NCBI RefSeq assembly: GCF_029223255.1
Contig: NZ_JARHUC010000002.1
Span: forward strand, 248,001-312,000
Direction: 5' to 3'
Source: Albimonas marina
GTDB taxonomy: Bacteria > Pseudomonadota > Alphaproteobacteria > Rhodobacterales > Rhodobacteraceae
DNA: 64,000 nt
Part shown: positions 43,355-50,964 of the stretch, piece after piece
How the letters are laid out: each line of letters begins with the position of its first letter
Position numbering within the stretch: position 1 is the stretch's first letter
The notes under the pieces: generated by a model
Databases searched by the model: none
The model's input: only the letters and a program-made list of their open reading frames with translations
What the model was told of the DNA's origin: nothing
Position numbers and translations under genes: made by a program

Positions 43355-43885
43355 TCAGGGGCGGTCCCATGGCGGCTGGAGGCCCAGCGGACGCTCCATC
43401 TGGAACATGCCCTCCTCGGCCCAGCCGTTGCGGCGGAAGCCGAGGGAGAGGTAGAGGCGTTCGGCCCGCAGGTTGCCGGTCGAGACGTTGAGCGTCATGC
43501 GCTCCGATCCCGGCAGCAGCGCGCGGCCGGCGGCGGCGGCGAGGCGGACGAGCGGACGGGCGAGCCCCTCGCCCCGGCGGGCGGGGTCCATCACCAGGAA
43601 GCACAGGTGGACCGCGTCGTCGTTGGGGCGCAGGCCGAAATGGGCGAAGGGGACGCCGTCCTTGTCCGCGTAGAAGAACGCGGGGCTGGGGCGGGTCAGC
43701 AGCTCCTCCCACTCCTCCGCGTCGAAGGGGAAGCGGGCGAAGGGATGGGCGAAGGCCATGTCCTGCGCGTCGGCGAACCAGCCCGCCAGGGGCGCGAGCG
43801 CCACGGGACGGTTGCGCCGCCACACCAGGCCCTCGGCCTCGCCGCAGGGGATCGGATCGCGATCGGAAAGCGCCGCCAGAGCCAT
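43355..43885 (-). CDS. GNAT-family N-acetyltransferase
   Basis: A 176-residue GNAT. The acetyl-CoA loop is in VHLCFLVMDPARRGEGLARP (R-R-G-E-G-L-A, about 103-109), and the late motif NLRAERLYLSLGFRRNGWAE is the usual motif B end. The acceptor substrate is unknown. The start at 43885 is chosen at MALAALSD; the upstream frame is Pro/Arg-rich and unlikely to be coding. It lies 25 bp before the ligase gene in the same transcript. Confidence 0.8.
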   Translation of the reverse strand: MALAALSDRDPIPCGEAEGLVWRRNRPVALAPLAGWFADAQDMAFAHPFARFPFDAEEWEELLTRPSPAFFYADKDGVPFAHFGLRPNDDAVHLCFLVMDPARRGEGLARPLVRLAAAAGRALLPGSERMTLNVSTGNLRAERLYLSLGFRRNGWAEEGMFQMERPLGLQPPWDRP

Positions 43886-44016
43886 CGCCGTCAGCCCCGC
43901 GCCCGGCGGGCGGGACCGCGGAGGCGGCGATCGAGGGCGAGGCGAAGCGGGCGGCGGGACATCGGGGGATCTCCGGCGGAGGCGGGGGTCGGGACGCGGG
44001 GCGCGCGGCGGCGCGC

Positions 44017-44598
44017 CTAGTCCTGCGCCGCCGACTCGCAGTCCTTCCATAGCATCGTCCGGGACAGAGCACGCTCGCCATCCTGGTATCGCGCGCCCTG
44101 GGCGAGCTGCGCCTCGGCCAACACCGCCTCGTAGTCGCCCAGCGGACGGCAGGCGTGGGCGCGGATCGCCTCGGCGTCGCACAGGCCCTGGTCGTAGCAA
44201 TAGGCGGCGGCGCGCAGATGCGCCTCCAGCGGGGCGAGATCGGCGGGAAGGGTCGCGCTCCCCTGCCCCGCGATCGCGCTCTCCAGCGTGCGCAGCGCGC
44301 CGGCCACGGCGGGCGAGGCCGCCTGGCTGAGGATCGCGAGCGTATGGGCCGGCGCCACGCCCGACGTCTCCGACGAGGACGCATCGTCGTCGGGGATCAG
44401 GAGGAAGAGCTGGACGTTCGCCGCCAGCAGGCCCGCGAAGACGACGGCCGCCATGGCCCAGCTCGCCGCAGGCGTTCCCCGGCCCGGTCCCGCCCGGCGT
44501 CCGCCGGCGCCGCCCGCTTCGCCGCCCGCCCGCGGCGCGGCCACGCCCTGGGGGCTCGCGCCGAGGCGACTGCGGCGCAGCAGCCTGCCGCCCGTCAT
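44017..44598 (-). CDS. Membrane-anchored protein of unknown function (193 residues)
   Basis: A 193-residue protein with a basic Gly/Arg-rich cytoplasmic segment, one transmembrane helix at about 46-67 (SWAMAAVVFAGLLAANVQLF) and an extracytoplasmic helical domain. That domain has four Cys (AAYCYDQGLCDAEAI, HACRPLGDYE, WKDCESAAQD), so two disulfides are possible. I do not recognise a family. It begins four bases after the livF stop, so it belongs to the importer transcript; its place suggests a role in the envelope or sensing. Confidence 0.6.
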   Translation of the reverse strand: MTGGRLLRRSRLGASPQGVAAPRAGGEAGGAGGRRAGPGRGTPAASWAMAAVVFAGLLAANVQLFLLIPDDDASSSETSGVAPAHTLAILSQAASPAVAGALRTLESAIAGQGSATLPADLAPLEAHLRAAAYCYDQGLCDAEAIRAHACRPLGDYEAVLAEAQLAQGARYQDGERALSRTMLWKDCESAAQD

Positions 44599-44602
44599 CG
44601 GC

Positions 44603-45490
44603 TCAGCTCAGCCAGCGCTTGCGGCGGCGGTAGGAGCGCACATCGCGGAACGACTTGCGGCCCTGGTCGGACATGCCGAGGTAGAACTCCTTCACGTCCT
44701 GGTTCTCGCGCAGGGCCTTCGCCTCGCCGTCCATCACCACGCGCCCGCTCTCGAGGATGTAGCCGTAGTGGGCGTAGCGCAGGGCGACGTTGGTGTTCTG
44801 CTCGGCCAGCAGGAAGGACACGCCCTCCTTCTCGTTGATCGACTTCACGATCTCGAAGATCTGCTCGACGAGCTGGGGCGCGAGGCCCATCGACGGCTCG
44901 TCCAGAAGCACCGTCTCGGGGCGGGACATCAGCGCCCGGCCGATGGCGCACATCTGCTGCTCGCCGCCCGAGGTGTAGCCGGCGAGCGAGGTGCGCCGCT
45001 CCTTCAGGCGGGGGAAGTAGGTGTAGACCATCTCCAGGTCGCGGGCGATCTCGGCGCGCCCGCCGGTGCGGGTGTAGGCGCCGGTCATCAGGTTCTCTTC
45101 GACCGTGAGATGCTCGAAGCAGTGGCGGCCTTCCATCACCTGGATGACGCCGGACTTCACCAGCTCGGCCGGATCGCCCGCGGCCACGTCGCGGCCACGG
45201 TAGAGGATGCGGCCCTTGGTGACCTCGCCGCGCTCGGACTTCAGCAGGCCCGAGATCGCCTTCAGCGTGGTGGTCTTGCCGGCGCCGTTGCCGCCCAGCA
45301 GCGCGGTGATGCCGCCCTTGGGCACGGTCAGCGAGACGCCCTTCAGCACCAGGATGACGTGGTTGTAGATGACCTCGATGTTGGAGACGCGCAGCAGCGG
45401 CTCGCCGGGCGCGGGATCGGCCTTCAGGTCCTGATCCGTGGTGGCCACGGCGGCGGCGGCTTTGGCTTCCGCGAGGGCGGCGTCGGTCAT
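44603..45490 (-). CDS. livF: Branched-chain amino acid-type ABC transporter ATPase (LivF)
   Basis: A 295-residue ATPase. Walker A is GGNGAGKT at 66-73, the signature is TSGGEQQMCAIGRALM, Walker B is TVLLDEPSMGLAPQ and the H-loop region reads LAEQNTNVALRYAHYGYILE. A 30-residue acidic/Ala N-terminal extension precedes the domain. It pairs with LivG to drive the HAAT importer. The C-terminal LGMSDQGRKSFRDVRSYRRR tail is longer than in leucine transporters and is typical of the branch linked to acyl-CoA synthetases. Confidence 0.92.
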   Translation of the reverse strand: MTDAALAEAKAAAAVATTDQDLKADPAPGEPLLRVSNIEVIYNHVILVLKGVSLTVPKGGITALLGGNGAGKTTTLKAISGLLKSERGEVTKGRILYRGRDVAAGDPAELVKSGVIQVMEGRHCFEHLTVEENLMTGAYTRTGGRAEIARDLEMVYTYFPRLKERRTSLAGYTSGGEQQMCAIGRALMSRPETVLLDEPSMGLAPQLVEQIFEIVKSINEKEGVSFLLAEQNTNVALRYAHYGYILESGRVVMDGEAKALRENQDVKEFYLGMSDQGRKSFRDVRSYRRRKRWLS

Positions 45491-45563
45491 CGTCGAAGCG
45501 CTCCGGCTGGGACGGCCGCGGGCGCGGATGCGCGCGGGCGGCCGGGAAATTCATCGGGGGGGT

Positions 45564-45589
45564 GGGCGGGGGCCCGAAGGCCCCCGCCC
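45564..45589 (-). terminator. Intercistronic hairpin after the binding-protein gene
   Basis: On the minus strand GGGCGGGGGCC pairs with GGCCCCCGCCC across a TTCG tetraloop, 11 perfect bp, 17 bases after the binding-protein stop. There is no T-run. Such hairpins below binding-protein genes block 3' decay or partly terminate, raising binding protein over ATPase. Confidence 0.7.
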
Positions 45590-45606
45590 CGCATTTCAGG
45601 CCGCGA

Positions 45607-46896
45607 TCACTGGCAGGTGCGCGGGGTGATGTTGTTCTCGGCGGCGAAGGCCATCGAGTCCTCTTCGATCAGCGGGCCCACGACGTCGTTGTCCGGCGTC
45701 ATGAAGTCCGAGACCAGGCTCCAGGTCTTGTCCTTGGCGTTCCACTGCTGGATCGCGCCCATGTGGGGCGCGCCGTGGTCCTCGCACGAGGCCTGGAGGG
45801 GCTGGGCGAACTCGGGCAGGCCGATCTCGGCCCACCGCTCGGCGGTGATGGTCAGCGTCTCGTAGGCGTCGCGCATGTCGGCGGCGGTGATGTTCGACTT
45901 GCCCGTCGCCTCCTGGGCGGCCTTGATCGCCTCGGTCACGATGACCGCCGCGTAGACGCCGCGGTTGTAGCCGACCTGGCCGATCGTGGTGCCGTCGCCG
46001 GCGGCCAGGCCCTTGTCGTGGACCATGGTCTTGATCTGCTCGAAGGCGGGGAAGTCGGCGCCGGGCTTGTGCCAGGTGATCGACTTGTAGCCGTCAGCGC
46101 CGGCGCCCGCGGGCAGCACGTCCGCCTCGGAGCCCGACCACCACACGCCGATGAACTTGTCCATCGGGAAGCGGATGTTGGCGGCCTCCTGCACGGCGAC
46201 CGAGTTCATCACGCCCCAGCCCCACATGAAGACGTAGTCGGGACGCTCGCGCCGGATCTGAAGCCACTGCGACTTCTGCTCCTGGCCGGGGTGGTCGACC
46301 GCCAGCAGGGTCAGCTCGTAGCCGTGCTTCTTGGCCAGCTCCTCCAGCGTGCGGATCGGCTCCTTGCCGTAGGCGGAGTTGTGGTAGACGAGCGCGATCT
46401 TCTTGCCCTCGAGCGACCCGCCCTCCTGCTCCATGGCGTATTTCACCATCATGGAGGCGGCGTCCCAGTAGGTGCCGGGCATGATGAAGACCCACTCGAA
46501 CACCTTGCCGTTCACGGCCGAGGTGCGCCCGTAGGCCATCGAGTGGACCGGGATCCCGTCGGCCGAGGCCTTGGGGATCAGCTGGTAGGTGATGCCGGTC
46601 GACTGCGGGATGAACACCAGCGGGTTCTCGCCCTTGAGCGCCTCGTAGCACTCGACGCCCTTCTGGGTGTTGTAGGCGGTCTCGCACTCCATGACGTTGA
46701 TGCGCTCGCCGCCGACGCCGCCGTCGCGCTCGTTGAGGAGCGTCATGTAGTCGGAGAACCCGTCGGCGTAGGGGATGCCCGAGGGCGCGTAGGGGCCGGT
46801 GCGGTAGTTCAGGGCCGGAACGTTCAGATCGGCGAGCGCGGGGCTCGCGGCGATCATCGCGGCCGCGGCGAGCGCGGCCAGGCGGGACAGTTTCAT
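45607..46896 (-). CDS. Branched-chain amino acid-type ABC transporter binding protein
   Basis: A 429-residue periplasmic binding protein of the LivJ-type family. The signal MKLSRLAALAAAAMIAASPA is cleaved after ALA near 22. The mature lobes contain MTLLNERDGGVGGERINVME, YGKEPIRTLEELAKKHGYEL and GKSNITAADMRDAYETLTIT. The protein is longer than true LivJ and belongs with binding proteins encoded beside CoA ligases, whose ligands may be short carboxylic acids rather than leucine. It lies between livM and livF and is flanked by two hairpins. Confidence 0.88.
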   Translation of the reverse strand: MKLSRLAALAAAAMIAASPALADLNVPALNYRTGPYAPSGIPYADGFSDYMTLLNERDGGVGGERINVMECETAYNTQKGVECYEALKGENPLVFIPQSTGITYQLIPKASADGIPVHSMAYGRTSAVNGKVFEWVFIMPGTYWDAASMMVKYAMEQEGGSLEGKKIALVYHNSAYGKEPIRTLEELAKKHGYELTLLAVDHPGQEQKSQWLQIRRERPDYVFMWGWGVMNSVAVQEAANIRFPMDKFIGVWWSGSEADVLPAGAGADGYKSITWHKPGADFPAFEQIKTMVHDKGLAAGDGTTIGQVGYNRGVYAAVIVTEAIKAAQEATGKSNITAADMRDAYETLTITAERWAEIGLPEFAQPLQASCEDHGAPHMGAIQQWNAKDKTWSLVSDFMTPDNDVVGPLIEEDSMAFAAENNITPRTCQ

Positions 46897-46964
46897 GCGG
46901 TTAGCCTCCCTAACTGTCGGAATTCGATCTCCCCGCCCCGTGGTCCGGGGTCTTGGCGGTCTTG

Positions 46965-46999
46965 CCGGTCCGCCGTCGCCTCCCAGGACGGCGGACCGG
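46965..46999 (-). terminator. Intercistronic hairpin before the binding-protein gene
   Basis: CCGGTCCGCCGTC (46965-46977) pairs perfectly with GACGGCGGACCGG (46987-46999), 13 bp with a nine-base loop. It lies between the livM stop and the binding-protein start. No T-run follows; it may be an RNase-resistant processing site separating the two messages. Confidence 0.65.
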
Positions 47000-47021
47000 A
47001 GCGTTTCCCCATGGCGTCCGC

Positions 47022-48098
47022 TCAGTGCGGGAAGGGCCACAGGCGCAGCTTCTCCTTCATCAGGCGCCACAGCTGCGCGAGGCCGTGCGGCTCCAGGATC
47101 AGGAAGGCCACGATCAGCCCGCCCACGATCAGGAACTCGAAATGCGTCGCGATCGTGGTCGACCAGCCGAGGCCGCCGACCATGACGTTCTTCAGCAGCA
47201 CCGGCATCATGATCATGAAGGCCGCGCCCGCGAAACACCCGAAGATCGAGCCCAGGCCCCCGATGATGATCATGAACAGCACCAGGAACGACTGGTTGAT
47301 GCCGAAGGCCTCGGTCGGCTCGGCCGCGCCGAGGTAGACCGAGAAGAACAGCGCCCCCGCGATGCCCACGTAGAAGGAGCTGACGGCGAAGGCGGTCAGC
47401 TTGGTGCGCAGCGGGTTCACGCCGATGATCTCGGCGGCGATGTCCATGTCGCGGATCGCCATCCACTGCCGCCCGACGCGCCCGCGGGTGAGGCTGCGCA
47501 TCAGCCAGGCGAGGCCGAAGACGAAGACCGCGCAGAACAGGTAGGCGCTCCAGGCCGGCACCTCGGCCCCCGTCACCTCGACCCCCAGGACCGAGCGCGG
47601 CGGCGCGGTGATCTGGCCGGTGGCCGAGTAGTTGAAGAACCACGGCACCTTGTTGAACAGCCACACCAGGAAGAACTGCGCGGCGAGCGTGGCGACCGCG
47701 AGGTAGAACCCCTTGATGCGCAGCGAGGGCAGCCCGAACAGCGCCCCCACCGCCGCCGTCACCCCACCCGAGAGCAGGATCACGAAGAAGATGTTGAGCT
47801 CCGGGAAGGCGGTCATCAGCTTGTAGGAGGCGTAGGCCCCCACCGCCATGAAGCCGCCCGTGCCGAGCGAGACCTGCCCGCAGTAGCCGGTCAGGATGTT
47901 GAGGCCCATCGCGGCGATGGCGAAGACCAGGAAGGGGATCATCACGGACTTGGCGAAATAGTCGGTGATGAACAGCGGCAGGATCAGGAACGCCACCACC
48001 AACACGACGTAGTAGCGCCAGCGGTCGAAGGCGATGGGGAAGGTCTGGGCGTCGTCGACGTAGGACGTCTTGTAGTCGCCGGCCTCACGGTAAAGCAT
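47022..48098 (-). CDS. livM: Branched-chain amino acid-type ABC transporter permease (LivM)
   Basis: A 358-residue permease with about nine helices. IAAMGLNILTGYCGQVSLGT is the family signature, and SLTRGRVGRQWMAIRDMDIA with the following ...GVNPLRTKLTAFAVSSFYVG is the cytoplasmic EAA-type loop. The N-terminal 25 residues are hydrophilic. It forms the pore with LivH. The gene starts five bases below the livH stop, so they are co-translated. Confidence 0.93.
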   Translation of the reverse strand: MLYREAGDYKTSYVDDAQTFPIAFDRWRYYVVLVVAFLILPLFITDYFAKSVMIPFLVFAIAAMGLNILTGYCGQVSLGTGGFMAVGAYASYKLMTAFPELNIFFVILLSGGVTAAVGALFGLPSLRIKGFYLAVATLAAQFFLVWLFNKVPWFFNYSATGQITAPPRSVLGVEVTGAEVPAWSAYLFCAVFVFGLAWLMRSLTRGRVGRQWMAIRDMDIAAEIIGVNPLRTKLTAFAVSSFYVGIAGALFFSVYLGAAEPTEAFGINQSFLVLFMIIIGGLGSIFGCFAGAAFMIMMPVLLKNVMVGGLGWSTTIATHFEFLIVGGLIVAFLILEPHGLAQLWRLMKEKLRLWPFPH

Positions 48099-48102
48099 CG
48101 GT

Positions 48103-49104
48103 CTAGACCCTCTCGATGATCTTGTCGCCGAACAGGCCCTGGGGACGGAACACCAGGAAAATCAGCGCGAGCACGTAGGCGAACCAGTTCTCGGTGGCGC
48201 CGCCGACATAGGGGCCGATGGCGAACTCGAAGAGCTTTTCGCCCACCCCGATGATCAGGCCGCCCACGATGGCGCCGGGGATCGAGGTGAAGCCGCCCAG
48301 CATCAGCACCGGCAGCGCCTTCAGCGCGATCAGCGACAGCGAGAACTGCACGCCCGACTTCGCGCCCCACATCGCGCCCGCGACCAGGGCCACGAAGCCC
48401 GCGATGGCCCAGGTCACCACCCAGATGAACCGCAGCGAGATGCCCACCGACAGCGCCGCCTGGTGGTCGTCGGCCACCGCCCGCAGGGCGCGGCCGATGC
48501 GCGTGTACTGGCTGAAGGCCGTCAGCGCGACCACCAGCGCCACCGCCACGCCCGCCGCGATCAGGTCGAGCTTGTCGATGTACATCCCGTAGAAGCCCGA
48601 GTCCTCGGCCGCCCAGCCGATGGTCATGTCCTCGATCCAGAAGCTGCCGCCCTGCGGCAGGCCCAGGTCCAGCGCCTTGATGTCCGAGCCCCACATCAGG
48701 TCGCCGAACCCCTCGAGGAAGTAGGCGAGGCCGATGGTGGCCATGAACAGGATGATCGGCTCCTGGTTCACCAGGTGCTTGAGGATGATCCGCTCGACCA
48801 GGATCGCGAACAGCAGCATCACCGCCAGGGCGAAGAGGATCGCGAGGAAGGTCGGCATCTCCCAGCCGAAGCCGTGGATCTCGGTGCCCAGCACCGCGTT
48901 GATCAGCTCGGCGAAGGGCACCTGCCCGTTCTGGAAGCCGACCAGCGTCAGCGCCGCGAACAGGGCCATGACGCCCTGCGCGTAGTTGAAGATGCCCGAG
49001 GCCTTGAAGATCAGAACGAAGCCAAGGGCGACGAGCGAATACATCACGCCCGTCAGCAGCCCGTTCACGATCACCTCGATCGTGTAGAGAATTTCGGCGC
49101 TCAT
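48103..49104 (-). CDS. livH: Branched-chain amino acid-type ABC transporter permease (LivH)
   Basis: A 333-residue permease. VNGLLTGVMYSLVALGFVLI and FKASGIFNYAQGVMALFAAL form the hallmark N-terminus; RIGRALRAVADDHQAALSVG is the cytoplasmic coupling loop and VLMLGGFTSIPGAIVGGLII the conserved C-terminal helix pair. It carries an extra segment (about 120-170, GDLMWGSDIKALDLGLPQGG) compared with LivH of leucine systems, as in the importer branch with CoA ligases. Confidence 0.93.
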   Translation of the reverse strand: MSAEILYTIEVIVNGLLTGVMYSLVALGFVLIFKASGIFNYAQGVMALFAALTLVGFQNGQVPFAELINAVLGTEIHGFGWEMPTFLAILFALAVMLLFAILVERIILKHLVNQEPIILFMATIGLAYFLEGFGDLMWGSDIKALDLGLPQGGSFWIEDMTIGWAAEDSGFYGMYIDKLDLIAAGVAVALVVALTAFSQYTRIGRALRAVADDHQAALSVGISLRFIWVVTWAIAGFVALVAGAMWGAKSGVQFSLSLIALKALPVLMLGGFTSIPGAIVGGLIIGVGEKLFEFAIGPYVGGATENWFAYVLALIFLVFRPQGLFGDKIIERV

Positions 49105-49146
49105 GCCGCGAACCCCTCCCTGTTGGATCGCGTCGATGGAATGGGT

Positions 49147-50004
49147 TCAGTCGTGGCTCACGCCCAGATAGGCGTCGATCACGTCCTGGTTGGCGCGCAC
49201 CTCGTCGGGGGTGCCGTCGCCGATCTTGCGGCCGTAGTCCAGCACCACCACCCGGTCGGCGATGTCCATGACCACGCCCATGTCATGCTCGATCAGGGCG
49301 ATGGTGGTCCCGAACTCGTCGTTCACGTCGAGGATGAAGCGGCACATGTCCTCCTTCTCCTCGACGTTCATGCCGGCCATGGGCTCGTCGAGCAGCAGGA
49401 GCTTGGGCTCGGCGGCGAGCGCCCGGCCCAGCTCGACCCGCTTCTGCAGGCCGTAGGGGAGGCGGCCGACGGGGGTCTTGCGGATCGCCTGGATCTCGAG
49501 GAAGTCGATGATCTCCTCGACCCGGCGGCGATGCTCGACCTCCTCGCGCTGGGCCGATCCCCACCACATGCAGTGCTGCCAGAAGTTCGTCTTCATCATG
49601 GTCATGCGGCCCGTCATGATGTTGTCGAGCGTCGTCATGCCCTTGAACAGAGCGATGTTCTGGAAGGTGCGGGCGATCCCCTGCTGGGCGATCTCGTAGG
49701 GCTTCATCGGGCCGCGCTTCTGCCCGTGGAAGAAGATCTCGCCTTCCTGCGGGTGGTAGAAGCCGTTGATGACGTTGAGCATCGAGGATTTCCCGGCCCC
49801 GTTGGGGCCGATGATGGCGCGGATCTCGTGCTCTTTGATGTCGAAGGAGATGTCCTTGATCGCCGTCACGCCGCCGAAGCGCAGCGTGATGTTCTTCATC
49901 TCCATCACCGTGCCGCCGATGCGCCGCGGCTCGATGCCGTGGGCCTGTTCCTGGCGGGCGTAGGCGGCGTCGTCCGACGCCGCCTCGGCTGCATGAATGC
50001 TCAC
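49147..50004 (-). CDS. livG: Branched-chain amino acid-type ABC transporter ATPase (LivG)
   Basis: A 285-residue ATPase. Walker A GPNGAGKS is at 66-73, the Q-loop region reads GIARTFQNIALF, Walker B is LLLLDEPMAGMN and the H-loop is ALIEHDMGVVMDIADRVVVL. The signature motif is LPYGLQKRVELG instead of LSGGQ, which is normal for LivG. A 33-residue hydrophilic N-terminal extension precedes the domain. It lies between livH and a secreted protein gene. Confidence 0.93.
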   Translation of the reverse strand: MSIHAAEAASDDAAYARQEQAHGIEPRRIGGTVMEMKNITLRFGGVTAIKDISFDIKEHEIRAIIGPNGAGKSSMLNVINGFYHPQEGEIFFHGQKRGPMKPYEIAQQGIARTFQNIALFKGMTTLDNIMTGRMTMMKTNFWQHCMWWGSAQREEVEHRRRVEEIIDFLEIQAIRKTPVGRLPYGLQKRVELGRALAAEPKLLLLDEPMAGMNVEEKEDMCRFILDVNDEFGTTIALIEHDMGVVMDIADRVVVLDYGRKIGDGTPDEVRANQDVIDAYLGVSHD

Positions 50005-50047
50005 TCGCGCCTCCCTTCGCGAGCGGCCGATGGACCCTCCCGTCCGA

Positions 50048-50671
50048 TCAGCCGCTGCCGTTGATGCACTCGCCGACGCCGATCGGTTCCTCGACGGCGG
50101 CGAAGAAGAGGAAGGCGTTTCCGGCGCCCGCCTCGATGACGATGGACACGTTCACTCCCGGGCGGGTCTCGCCGCGGGTCTTGATCTTGCGCGCGTAGAT
50201 GCGGTTGTCCCCGAAGGGGCAGGCCACGTCGCGGAACGTGCGGTTGTCGGTGTTGTTCTCGATCCAGCTCTCGAAGGACGAGATGGCCGCCGCGACGTCG
50301 ATCGGGACCGTGGTCGCGGTGGTCAGCGGAAAGGCCACCCGGCAGCCGAGGTAGGTCTCGGTCCCGGCCTGATGCTCCATGTGCACCAGGATCGGCATGC
50401 CCGCCGCGTTGGTCCAGGCGATCCCGGCCGAGCGGACGTCGATCCGGTTGGCGGTCAGGGCGGGCAGCGGCACCAGGCTTCCGGTGACGATCTGGGCGGC
50501 GCGCATGATCGGCTCGGCGCAGCGCGCGAAGGCGAAGTCGTACCAGTCGTCCTCGATCTGGCCGGCGGCGGCGGGCGCGGCCAGACCCAGCGCGGCCGCG
50601 CCGGCGACGCTCAGCGCAAGGACCAGCCGTCGCAGGCCCCCGCGCGCGGTTCCGATGGTTTCGGGGCGCAT
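50048..50671 (-). CDS. Secreted protein of unknown function in the importer cluster (207 residues)
   Basis: A 207-residue protein with an Arg-bearing n-region and the hydrophobic core LVLALSVAGAAALGLAAPAA; cleavage is likely near residue 36. The mature part has four Cys (ARCAEPIM, LGCRVAFPL, VACPFGD, GECINGSG), so two disulfides are plausible. Beta-rich segments such as GMPILVHMEHQAGTETYLGC resemble a small globular periplasmic domain. I do not recognise the family. GGAG precedes the ATG. The 293-bp gap to the synthetase contains a palindrome and an AT-rich patch, so it may head a second transcript. Confidence 0.65.
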   Translation of the reverse strand: MRPETIGTARGGLRRLVLALSVAGAAALGLAAPAAAGQIEDDWYDFAFARCAEPIMRAAQIVTGSLVPLPALTANRIDVRSAGIAWTNAAGMPILVHMEHQAGTETYLGCRVAFPLTTATTVPIDVAAAISSFESWIENNTDNRTFRDVACPFGDNRIYARKIKTRGETRPGVNVSIVIEAGAGNAFLFFAAVEEPIGVGECINGSG

Positions 50672-50874
50672 CTCGTTACTCCGACACAGGCGGCGGAAGG
50701 TCCGCCGCGTACGCAAACGCGACCTCCGAAGCCCCCCGCCGGCCTCGGCCCCCTCCCGGTTCCGATCCCGGCCCGGGGCGCGCCCGGACGTCATGAACGC
50801 GAAGTTTACGCTATTCCCTGAATTTGAAAAACGACTGATTGCGCCGCACTCCGCGGGGCGCGCCGCTGCGGAAA

Positions 50875-50890
50875 GGGCCGCGCGCGGCCC
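50875..50890 (-). terminator. Hairpin between the acyl-CoA synthetase gene and the secreted-protein gene
   Basis: GGGCCGCG-CGCGGCCC is a perfect 16-base palindrome followed on the minus strand by TTTCC. It lies 75 bp after the synthetase stop. About 50 bp further on, an AT-rich patch (TTTTTC, 17 bases, TAAACT on the minus strand, about 50840-50805) could be a promoter for the genes below. Confidence 0.5.
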
Positions 50891-50964
50891 CCCGCACGCG
50901 GTTGCGCGCAGCCCGCGCGCGCCGTCCCCCCGGGGGGAGACGGCCGAAGCCGCGGCGCGATGGC

